A DNA stretch of 64,000 nucleotides from Laburnicola sp. R22_1. Lineage: Eukaryota > Ascomycota > Dothideomycetes > Pleosporales > Didymosphaeriaceae. Within the stretch, counting starts at the first letter, position 1; the number at the start of each line of letters is the position of its first letter. Where the stretch lies: assembly GCA_014281115.1 (NCBI GenBank), contig JACONQ010000015.1:1240001-1304000 (forward strand), in the 5' to 3' direction. Positions 11,509-20,896 of this stretch are shown in pieces. Under the pieces are notes generated by a model. The model was not told the DNA's origin, ran no database searches, and worked only from the letters and a program-made list of their open reading frames with translations. The translations under genes and the position numbers were made by a program.

Positions 11509-13760
11509 ATGGCTGCGATGGAGGAGTTGGAGACTCTTCTACAGTCGCTGCAGGCACTGAAGCCTCCCGGCGTTACAGGCCCAAAGATCAAGGAAATCAC
11601 ACTAAAGAGTGTCGATAACGTACAGGTATGCCGGCTAGATCATGCGCTCGCCCGTTGTCGCGTCGATTCCCTACTAAGTCTCTGCGCTTGCTTGTAGTCC
11701 GATGCCCTTATCGTCCAGAAGATCGCCCAACAATTCAGAGCCAGCCCCGTTACCCATAAGCTTGGAGTTTTATACGTTGTAGACTCTGTAGCCCGCCAAT
11801 GGCTGGATCGCGCTCGAAAGACAGGCCAAGCCGTCTCTCGCAACGCTGCCCCCGGCACGTTTGCGTCGGGCGTACAGAAGATCACCGATGTGCTTCCGAG
11901 TTTGATGACCGATCTCATTCAGTCCGCACCAGACAACCAAAAGGACAAGATTTCGAAGCTGCTCGACATTTGGGAGCGCGGGCAGACATTTCCCCCAGAT
12001 ATGCTTGCTGGCTTCAAACAGCAACTGAACAAGCCTAAGAACAGTAAGACTAGCTCCAATCCCCTCACCTTGCCTTGGTCTGCTTTCCCACTAACCACGC
12101 ATCGCAGCCACTTTTACACCACCAGGTAGTCCGCCTAAAGGCTTCAAGGCGCCCTCTGGCTCTAACGGCTCGACTAACCCACAGCCAGCTGCTCCCCCAG
12201 CAGCTCTTGCAGCAGTACCTCAGGATGCAGGCGCTCTACTTGCCGCCTTGGCCGGCCTTGGACAGCACACCGCGCCAACTAACCCTTTGCCTGTAGCTCC
12301 ACCAGCGCTTCCATTCCCACAACACATGATACCTGTACCACCGCCTGGATTTGTACCGCCTCCGCCACCGCCCGTGGCAGCCAACCCGCAGCCCAATGGA
12401 AATCCAACACAGCCCGGTGGGATGGAGCTTGCAACCCAGATACTTCAAGCTATGCAAGCCGGCCAGATCGGCACAGAACAAGGAGTCCAAATATTGCGTG
12501 CATTGGCCCAGTCTCAGAATGGCGGTGTTCCTTTTCCGCCACCGCAGCCTGCAGCCCCGTTGCAAGCACCTCCGCCTCAGAATGGAGCTCAGCCTGAGCG
12601 GTTTGAGCAAAACGGCAGTAGATTCCGGGACCGTAGTCGATCACCTGATTTCAGTCGCAATCACCAGTCTCCACTGCATAGATCGCCACCCGCCCGGCGC
12701 GATAGTCCAACTTACGGGGTCTACGACCCGAATGCAGGTGCTGAAGGCAACACTATGAACCGCCATGATCGTGGTGAACGGGGCCGCGGTCGGGGTAGGA
12801 ACCGCGGCGGTCGTAATGATCGTAATGAATATCGTCAACGTACGCCTCCTCCACCAAGGCGACCTAGTCCTGCCGGCAATGCGTATCGTAATGGTTCGTC
12901 GAAGTTCATAGATTGGGACCGCACACTGCCGCGTGATCACATCAAGGTTCTTAGCCGTACACTTTTCGTAGGTGGTGCTGGTGGGAGCGAAGATGAGATT
13001 CGGAACATCTTCAGCCGGTTCGGTAAAGTGCAAAGCTGTATTGTCAATCAAGATAAACGCCACGCCTTCGTCAAGATGCTGACACGCCCGGACGCGATTG
13101 CTGCGAAAGCGGGCATGGACAGTATCCAGGATCCCGCAGCTCTGTCAAAGGCTCGTCAGGTATGTCTCAAGAGCCTGTCACCCCAAGATACGTAATGCAC
13201 AGTATGGGATATTGACTGACGCACGTAGACGCGATGGGGCGTAGGGTTTGGTCCGAGGGACTGCAGTGACTACGCCACTGGCATCAGCGTGATCCCCATA
13301 TCTCGGCTCACTGATGCCGACCGCAAGTGGGTACTGACCGCAGAGTATGGAGGAACGGGTGGTGTGGCATTGGAGGAGGGCATGGTCATTGAGGAGCCTG
13401 ATATCGAGATCGGTGCTGGAGTGTCTTCCAAGGGTAAGTACCACAGCACAGATCGTTGGTATTGCGTGCAGTGTGTTCACCCAGGCCAACTGTGCGAATG
13501 CCAACGATCAAGTACTGTCTCCCGTGGAAGCAACTGCTAACTTGAGCGCAGCCATTAGTAGACGAGTGCCTCCGGAGGCCGGGCGAGGCGGTCGTGGGGG
13601 CTATAGAGGGCGTGGTGAGCCTGACAACAACCGCTTCCGTCGCGTAGATCGCCCTGCTCCGCATGATACCCGACATATCTCGCCCCGAGCGGAGCAAGCC
13701 GTCGCGGTGCCTCCTGCAGTACCCGGGTTCGGCTTTCAGCTGCCATTCCAAATGAACTAG
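11509..13760 (+). CDS. seb1: Seb1/Nrd1-type CID and RRM protein of RNA polymerase II termination
   Basis: 642 aa from exons 11509-11625, 11698-12043, 12108-13159, 13229-13433, 13552-13760, all in frame. Residues 1-160 form a CTD-interaction domain (SDALIVQKIAQQF, HKLGVLYVVDSVARQW, LLDIWERGQTFP), which in Nrd1/Seb1/SCAF proteins binds the phosphorylated RNA polymerase II tail. A Pro/Gln-rich linker follows, then an Arg/Ser- and RGRGRNRGGR-rich tract. The RRM begins with RTLFVGGAGGSEDEIRNIF and has KRHAFVKML as RNP1-like strand; TRWGVGFGPRDCSDY continues the Seb1/Nrd1-specific fold. Family members direct 3' end formation and termination, and S. pombe Seb1 also helps seed heterochromatin. The C-terminus is RG-rich. 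Confidence 0.88.
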
Positions 13761-14121
13761 CGACGAGCATAGGGCCGTGCTGTTTGTTTTGCTCACCATA
13801 AGCGGCTTCACAGCGCTACTTAGTGATGAGATTCGTGCGCACAAACATATCATGCTCGTGCGAGGTGCCAATTTCGAGCATACTCGACGGGCGGCGGGCT
13901 TTTGTCGACACTTTCGTGCATTGCAAGGCGTAGGCGGATGATTCAGCAACTCAACATATGATCCTGGAGGTGCTGCCCTTCCCGGGCTTTTTATAAGCAC
14001 TCGTGCATGTATCACTAGGAGCGGTTTTAGCGTTACAACAAGGCAGATGATAATCCAAAAGCACATTCGTAGAGTTCGATGATGAATTTTGTTTGTTTTG
14101 CTATGTGGTCATTGTTTGAGA
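13761..14121. other. Convergent spacer
   Basis: About 360 bp between the stops of the Seb1-like and LOG-family genes, presumably two 3' UTRs. Nothing else is recognised. Confidence 0.5.
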
Positions 14122-14943
14122 CTACTGTGCATCCCAGGTCAACTTGAAGCGGCCCTCAGCATTCGTGTACTCCTTCAAACACGTCAATACCTCGTCGGCA
14201 CTCAAGGCCTCGACTAGAATGCCGGCATTTGTGGGCGCAATAAAGCCAGAGCTCACGGCATTCTTCACCCAATCCAACAGACCACTCCAGTACCCATCGA
14301 CATTATAGATGACCACAGGCATATCGTGTATGCCCAGCTGGTTCCACGTCGTAACCTCCATCAGCTCCTCCAGGGTGCCGTAGCCGCCGCTCAGCGCCAC
14401 GAAGCCGCCCCCAGGCCCGCCCTCAATCACCTCCTTGGCCATCATCTGTTTGCGCGTGTGCATATCCTTGACGACGGTGGTCCGGCCGTAGATGGTCTCG
14501 TCGATCTTGTGGGAGAGCGGGTCGGCCGGGTCGTCGTTTTGCTCGTATTTGACGAGCGGGGCGGGGATGATGCCGTGGACGGAGGCGGGCCCAGAGAGAG
14601 AGACGAGAGTGCGGGCTACCTCGCCCATGAGGCCGACTGTGCCGCCGCCGTACACGAGCTTGATGTTGGAGGCGTGCAGGGCTTGGGCGAGGGACCGGGC
14701 GGCGGCGAGGTGGGCGGGGAATTTTCCCGGGGCAGCGCCGCAGAAGACGCAGACGACGGGTTGGGGGGTGTTGGTCATGGCGGGAGATGGGTTTTGGGGG
14801 TCAATTGGTCGTGGCTGAGGAGTTTCCTTGGTTGTGGCGGAGACGGTGCCTGGAGAGCGATGGTGGGGGTATCTGGTGTATGTTGAAACGGAAGGAAAGT
14901 GCGAAGAGTCAATTGAGAGCGAAAGAGAGGGACGAAGAAGCAA
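14122..14943 (-). CDS. LOG-family protein (putative cytokinin/nucleotide 5'-monophosphate phosphoribohydrolase)
   Basis: Single-exon gene. The 273-aa frame opens at ATG 14943, but an internal ATG just before TNTPQPVVCVFCGAAPG (near 14778) gives about 218 aa, the usual LOG length, and is the likelier start unless the N-terminus is a targeting sequence. The Rossmann-like fold shows VYGGGTVGLMGEVA, RKQMM and GGGFVALSGGYGTLEELMEV. The family motif is PGGxGTxxE; here the proline is serine while the Gly-Gly, Gly-Thr and Glu remain. LOG enzymes release free bases from riboside monophosphates, and older databases call them lysine decarboxylase. Substrate here is unknown. It is divergent from the CLPTM1 gene, with a MITE between them. 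Confidence 0.85.
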   Translation of the reverse strand: MLLRPSLSLSIDSSHFPSVSTYTRYPHHRSPGTVSATTKETPQPRPIDPQNPSPAMTNTPQPVVCVFCGAAPGKFPAHLAAARSLAQALHASNIKLVYGGGTVGLMGEVARTLVSLSGPASVHGIIPAPLVKYEQNDDPADPLSHKIDETIYGRTTVVKDMHTRKQMMAKEVIEGGPGGGFVALSGGYGTLEELMEVTTWNQLGIHDMPVVIYNVDGYWSGLLDWVKNAVSSGFIAPTNAGILVEALSADEVLTCLKEYTNAEGRFKLTWDAQ

Positions 14944-15141
14944 GGAAAGCGTAGCAACGTTACAAGGTCAAAGTTGAGTCATGTCATTCCGAGTGGAGAG
15001 GTACAACGGAGCAGCAGTGACGATGCCAAAGACCCCCCACGCCGGTGGGCTCGTCCTAACGCGAACAGGCCGCGCTACCGCAGAGAAGAAAACCGCCGTC
15101 CTCCGCTGCGCGCCTCGCCGCTGTGACTCCCACCTCCTGGC

Positions 15142-15492
15142 GGCACAAGTTAACGGGCAGGCCTCTAAATAATAGCAGGCAGGCCCGTAAGGACGTTGCA
15201 ACTAACCGCATTGTCTTAGCCCTTACGTAACCTACTTTGCCTCGCCTATGCGTATATTAAACTTTAAAGAAAATAAAGATAACTTAACTTTAAAAGCTAT
15301 TTTATCTTTAAAATAATAGCTTTTTTCTTTAGAATTTATGCGTATTAAAAAGACGATTAAAATTAAAGATAAACCCTTTATTTTTAATAACTTTTTCTTT
15401 AAAAATTAATAATTTCTTTATAGTTACTAGTAAAAAGGGTGACTTACAGGCCTGCCCGCTATTATTTAGAAGCCTGCCCGTTAACTCGTGCC
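15142..15492. mobile_element. 351-bp MITE with 50-bp terminal inverted repeats and 9-bp target duplication
   Basis: The two ends, 15142-15191 and 15443-15492, are inverted repeats of 50 bp with only four differences, all transitions. The direct repeat CCTCCTGGC flanks the element on both sides (15133-15141 and 15493-15501). The interior is strongly AT-rich and contains smaller palindromes around AAAGCTATTTTATCTTTAAAATAATAGCTTT-like sequence. There is no ORF, so the element is non-autonomous. A 9-bp duplication and long inverted repeats are typical of Mutator-like elements. It ends 54 bp before the CLPTM1 start codon. Confidence 0.85.
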
Positions 15493-15546
15493 CCTCCTGG
15501 CCTCCTTTCCTATCGCGACAAGCTTCGCCAGAGAACAGCCACAGCC

Positions 15547-17673
15547 ATGCCTGAGCAACGCCGCCAGGAAGAGCCGCAGCAGGGCGGCGCTGGAAGTGTA
15601 CGTCTGTCCCCGGCCGCTGCAGCCTCAGGTCTCCCCGCAACGCCGCATGGTGGCTGACGGTGCTTGTGCAGGTTATCAGGACAGTGATTCAGAGCGTCGG
15701 CATCTTCTTGCTCATCCAGTTCGCTACCAAGCAGTTCTTGCCCCAGACGCAGTCCTCTGGCGCTGCCGACCCCGCGAGAAGCGGCGCCACCGTCCCCAAT
15801 TCGAAAGTTAGCATCCCGGCCTTTGACGACCGCCCGAATCAGCTCAACCATGGCGCCGTACGCAGCGTTATCCCGCAGAGCATTGCGCCCATGTGGCCGG
15901 TGGGAACCGAAGTCGACATATCCATGTACATCTCGCCGTCCATCGCCATGCCCCCGCTCAAGTCGCTGCCCAAGGACACGTTGTTGATCGAGGAAAAGGG
16001 CTTCAAATTCGGAGACTACAAGGAGAACAGGGAGATCCAGACCGAGTTCAAAGTGCCAGCCGCCGTCCAACGCAACGCTACCCTCTGGGCGCATTTTTAC
16101 GTCGCCCAGAGCGGCCGTGTGCTCGACCCTACACGTCCGGACTACGACAAGACGAAAGCATACCATATGATTCGCCCCTTGACCGAGTATCTGCCGAAGA
16201 AGAAGGTCCGCCAGACGAGGAATCTGCTATCAGATATGCCGGCTTCGGCGGATGGCGAGGAAGAGAAGACGTCCAAGGTGATTGCGAGCTATTATCATTC
16301 CAACTTCTCAATCAGCATGGTGCCGGATACTGGCGTGGCTAACTTTCCGTCGATGCATGCGGGTGTGAGGGGGTTCTTCCAGCTTGACCAGACGGGCTCT
16401 AGGGACGCTACCGGTCAGCATGGATGGTACTATCCGGTGCTTTTCACGAACACGTTCTGGCAGCTCAAGAAAGATATGATTGAGCTCAATGACACGGTAC
16501 GTCGCCCAAATATGCATCTTTCTGAACCGTACGCTAATTCTATCCTTTTAGGTCAAGACGCTGCCATTAAATGTCCAGCTCAACAATCTTGCTAACTGGA
16601 AGTTCAACCTCTACGCCTCCATGGAAGCGAACATTCGCGCCAATGCAGCTGCTGCCGCGGCAGGCCAAACTAACGTAGCCGGTGGCGATGGATCTGAGAT
16701 GGAGATGTTCAAGGAGATTCTCATTGACAGTAACTCGTACCTCCTCGCTGTCACCGCCGTGGTCTCTGTCCTACACATGATCTTCGAGATGTTGGCCTTC
16801 AAGAACGACGTACAGCACTGGCGGAAGAAGAAGGACAACGTGGGTACTTCAGTGCGCACTATCCTCGCCAACGTCTTCATGCAGTCCATCATCTTCCTCT
16901 ACCTCATCGACAACAACGAGAACACATCCTGGATGATCCTCTTCGGCCAAGGCATGGGTATCGCAATCGAGGCATGGAAGATCACCAAGTCGGTCAACGT
17001 GCGCGTGCGACCGACAGCCCCGGCCTCGTGGTTGCCTTACTCCGTTGTCTTCGAAGACAAGCACGTCCTCTCCGAAACCGAGAAGAAGACGGAGGAATAC
17101 GACGAAATCGCGTTCAAGTACCTTACCTGGGTCGCAATCCCGCTCCTCGTTGCCTACGCCGTCTACTCCCTCATCTACGACACGCACAAGTCCTGGTACT
17201 CTTTCATCATCACCACGCTCGTCGGCTCCGTCTATGCTTACGGTTTCCTCATGATGGTACCCTCACTCTACATCAACTACCGCCTCAAGTCGGTGGCGCA
17301 TATGCCCGGTCGCGCCATGACGTACAAGTTCCTAAATACCTTCATTGATGATTTATTCGCATTTACGATCAAGATGCCTACGCTGCATCGTCTAGCCACT
17401 CTGAGAGACGACGTCATCTTCTTTGTGTATTTGTATCAGACATGGACTTATAAGGTGGATTATACCCGTGTCAATGAGTTTGGACAGGGTGGTGACGAGG
17501 AAGAAGAGGAGGAGAAGAAGGCCAATCAACCGTTGGCGGCACCCGCGGGTGGGGAGAAGGGATTAAAGGTCCCTGATCAGGAGAAAGTGGCGAAGGTAGC
17601 AAAGCAGAAGGAAGAGAAAGCAGCGACGGCGACGGGGAGCCAGAAGAAGGGGGAGGGGAGGAAGAGGAAGTAG
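15547..17673 (+). CDS. CLPTM1 family multi-pass membrane protein
   Basis: 665 aa from exons 15547-15597, 15672-16496, 16552-17673. CLPTM1/CLPTM1L proteins are ER or Golgi multi-pass proteins; the human members act in GABA-A receptor retention and as a GPI-precursor scramblase. Visible features are an N-terminal membrane anchor (VIQSVGIFLLIQFATKQFL), a long lumenal region with the family stretches PMWPVGTEVDISMYIS and LWAHFYVAQSG, then YLLAVTAVVSVLHMIFEMLAFKNDVQHWR and several hydrophobic segments to about residue 560. The C-terminal 70 residues are a Lys/Glu-rich, probably cytosolic tail. The first exon (17 aa) is short; the GTACGT donor and CAG acceptor leave the frame intact. The MITE just upstream probably supplies part of the 5' leader or promoter. 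Confidence 0.92.
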
Positions 17674-18551
17674 GGCGACGCAGGGGTTGGGTTGTTGTGC
17701 GTAAATGACGTTTTGCAGCCGCTGATTTTGATGACCTTGAGGTATATATAGAACTTGGCATTCTTATCGAAGATAATTGATAGATCTGTAATACTACACT
17801 ATCGATATTGGACGTTGCGGGCAAACAAGCGTGCCTTGCAAGTGTCATGCGGCATGCGTACAGTACTAGGACCGGACGAAAATTTGAGTACTGTGTGTTA
17901 CCCCAGAATACGCAATACCAAGACGGACTCTCACTCAAACTTTGGATCCCGTGGCTGTACCCATCTTGAGACAAAGATTGTATTCATCTCATCCCCCTTC
18001 GCTCTGCTACATGTGTATATAACCCCCTTTGATCTTCCGTTACTCTCTCTTTTCTTTCTCACACTATGCGCCTGGCTTTGGGGTTACTAAAAGCATACAG
18101 CCTAAAAATGCATGTGGTGATCTGAGCTCTCCTCGGGACTAAAAAAAGGCGAAGGAACGACGCATGGTGCTGGTCTGCTGGCTGCGGCTTTGAATCAAAA
18201 TCAATCAAGTGTGGAACCCATGGTGGTGTGGTGTGGCGTGGTCTCCAAAGGGTGGATTAAAAAGCGCGGTCCTGGATTGTCATGGGGACTGGGGGGCATG
18301 CGGGTGCTGCTTTGAAGAAAACTGGCAGTCAAAGAGTTAGATGGAGGGGAGGGGAGAGTGTTTGCGTTTCATTGGGCAGAACATCGACAAGCCAATCAAT
18401 GACTGCCCAATGGGTGCTATGTGTGAGGCAGGTCGCATTGAAACAAGTCTGGAGAAGGTGGAATGAAGGGTCATGGGGGTGTGAAGTTTTCCGCCTCGCG
18501 AAAAATTCAGACAGGCGGAAAGATGTGGGTATCTGGGTATGTGGGTGCGGT
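17674..18551. other. Intergenic, gene-free, left part of repeat island
   Basis: No conserved protein is seen. It contains the 97-bp TA-flanked MITE (17861-17957) and, near 18010, a TATATAA followed by a CT-rich tract of the kind repeated on the other side of the LINE. Confidence 0.5.
17861..17957 (+). mobile_element. 97-bp TA-flanked MITE, copy 1
   Basis: It starts CAGTACTAGG and ends in CTG, flanked by TA on both sides (17859-17860 and 17958-17959). The left arm ends ...AAAATTTGAGTACTG and the right arm begins CACTCAAACTTTGG, so the ends fold back. The stretch TTTGAGTAC...TGTGTTACCC is shared with the reverse complement of copy 2 at 45375-45457. Small size, TA flanks and inverted arms resemble Stowaway/Tc1-mariner-type MITEs. 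No coding content. Confidence 0.65.
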
Positions 18552-18561
18552 GGCGTGGGCT

Positions 18562-18870
18562 TGCTCTGAATAAAAAACAGAGACAGGGACTTATCATGGA
18601 GGCGTTTGGACGTTCTATTCTGTCTTGGTGTTCCAACAGAGTGGATGTATGGAAATGTGGGTGCGAGGCGGAGAGGCCTGCTCGGAGTGCAAGACAGAGA
18701 CCGGACAATGATGGAGGCGTTGACTTTTCTGTCTTGGTATCTAAAAGGAAACCAAGATTGCGTATGCGGGTACAAGTTGGATCCGGCATGCTCAAAGTAA
18801 AAACAAGATTCCGGAATAGTTATGGAGGCGGGGACGTTGCTGTCTTGGTATCAAGAGAACGCAACAAGCC
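18562..18870 (+). repeat. Three diverged ~110-117-bp tandem repeats
   Basis: Units begin at 18562, 18679 and 18789 with TGCTC, followed by an A-rich stretch, then ATGGAGGCG about 35-45 bases in, a TTCTGTCTTGGT-like core, and a purine-rich end. Spacing is 117 and 110 bp. A related stretch (ATGGAGGTGGCCGTGTCTTGGGGACC) occurs at about 26993 on the far side of the LINE, so the array and the 25.2-30.1 kb region may once have been one repeat field. Confidence 0.65.
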
Positions 18871-18959
18871 ATATATGTGAAGGAGGGCGTCGAATTTGCC
18901 TCCTAAAAAAAGAACTTTTTTATACTGGTTCCCATGGGAGTGTGTTCCTTCTACTCTTC

Positions 18960-18972
18960 CTAGCAGGATAGT
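18960..18972. repeat. Left 13-bp target duplication of the LINE
   Basis: CTAGCAGGATAGT at 18960-18972 is repeated exactly at 25192-25204, immediately outside the (TAC)n tail of the retrotransposon. Confidence 0.85.
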
Positions 18973-19097
18973 CCTTCACCAACTTTTGGAATTTTGAGAA
19001 AGTGGTAAAATTGCTAAATCTTTATCTCGTTTATCTCAGTTTCATCTGAAATCCGACTCCTAGCCATCCCCAGGCACCGCACGCGTGCGGTGGGTTG

Positions 19098-20896
19098 ATG
19101 ATAGCGATGGAGACGCCTCAGAGGCCCCCTCCAGGGGCCTCTACAGTGACTCGCCCCCCAGACCCTGAGTCTGCGCGGCAGACTAACATCCAGCACCCCT
19201 CCAGGAAGCGCCAACAGACCGATGTCCGCCCTCCTAGACGCCTTTCCTTTGGTGGAGGCGTGCCTATCCGCCCAGAAGCTGCTATAGATACAGCAGCCAA
19301 CGCCCTTAACTCCCACCTTACGGCTGCGCGCAAGGCGGCAGAGACCCAGGAGAAAGTCGCAATGGCTATGGCCGAAGCTATCGACCACTGCATCGCTAAT
19401 CTTAAGCGCCCAGAGGAGCTGGCGGCTGCCTCTACCCTCCGCAACCGCCTTATACAGACACTGAAAAATTCAGCCACGCCAAGCCTTCGTCCTAATGTAG
19501 TTAGGACCGGCTACGACTCGACAACCACCGCCTACACCACAGACAGCGACAGCGATCTTGCCGCCCAGCCTCAGAGGACATGGGCAAGTGTGGCATCCGC
19601 CTCCCACGGAGACAGCGGATACACGACCACAGCTAGCAGCAGGAAATCCACAACCGCGGCCAAGCGGCAAACTACACCTAGACAGGCAGCAGACCCACGG
19701 ATCTTGCTCACAGTCGCAAACCCGGCCAACCGGCTAGGTCAAACCTCTGCCTTCGCTGTACGAACGGCTATCTGCGCCGCTACAGGGCTCGACCTCAGCG
19801 CTATCCCTACGGCCACAAGGACCCGCACGGGGTGGGCCATCACCCCAGCCTCCAACGACATACGACAGCAACTCATGGAACAGGAAAAGAAGGAATCAAT
19901 GATGAGATCCATTGAAGCTGACAGCGCTGAGTTGCCCATGCGATGGGTTAACTACGCCGTACCTGGAGTACCTAGCAGCTACCGCTCGCTGCTAGGGGAA
20001 GACGTGCCCTACTCCTCCAGATGGTAGCGGAAGAGGCTTACACGCAGACAAAACAACACCCTACTAACTGCCGCCCCTCCCGACACGGCCCTAATCAATT
20101 TGGACACACCACCTGGATAGTGTCCTTTGAAAAGCCTGCGGCGGCTTTCCGCCTCTTTGGTGCCAGCGACCTATCCCGCGAGATAATCAAGAAGCGGGCT
20201 ATAGAACGCCATGACCCTGGCTGCCAGGGCTACTGCAACGCGGCACGATGCACACGCGCACCCCGCTGCCGCAACTGCGGAAAGAAACCTAGCGAGCACG
20301 AAGGCCCAATAGGAGACAACTGCGCTCACAAGCAACAATGCCCCAACTGCCGCAGCCCACACGCCGCAGACGACCCTACCTGCTTAGTGAAACCCAGGCG
20401 GGTGAACAATCGCATTATCCGACCGACTCGCCGCGAACTGGCGACACTGAGACGCGCCGGACAGAAGGCCTTTAACCAGCTACACAACCTACAGCCTCAA
20501 TCCGAGCTCACCACCCAGGGCCAAGACACCTCCCCCAGCGGAGAAGACGACACCAGAGAAGAAGCCCCTCTTGACGGCAATGACGCCGCCCCCGCCAGGG
20601 CTAACGTCCAGACAGACACTCAAACTGAACCCGTGCTGACACTACCAGATCAGCCAGAGCAGGAACCGATGGCCCTAAGCCATCGTCCCCCAAGAGGACC
20701 TCGACGCTCGACCCCGTACCCCGACACCGCCTCACGACAAGCGGCCCCACGCTTATCGAGCAGGCCTATGCGATCCTCTGCGCCTATTAGCGGCAGCCTA
20801 AACCTCGCCGCGCTCTCTGCTAGAAGCGCGAGACAAGAAGATCACACCCAGTCCTCCTCACAGGAGGACCAGACCATGGACGAATCCTCAAGTTAA
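19098..20896 (+). pseudogene. LINE ORF1 (nucleic-acid-binding, zinc-knuckle protein), one frame break
   Basis: The first segment (19098-20027) has an Ala-rich helical region and a conserved RNA-binding-type block (RTRTGWAITPASNDIRQQL). The frame then jumps near 20020-20030, where the two open segments overlap by seven bases. The second segment (20021-20896) carries the Cys/His knuckles CNAARCTRAPRCRNCGKKP and CPNCRSPHAADDPTC. LINE ORF1 proteins bind the element RNA in the particle. The frame break suggests a single-base deletion. The stop TAA at 20894-20896 overlaps the ORF2 ATG. Confidence 0.8.

Noticed and set aside
14326..14886. A 186-codon + frame over the LOG-family gene
   Set aside because: Antisense shadow of a GC-rich gene, low-complexity Gly/Val/Asp composition.
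18329..18880. Overlapping frames of 95-152 codons in the 18.3-18.9 kb region
   Set aside because: They run through diverged tandem repeats, change frame between units and have no conserved motif.
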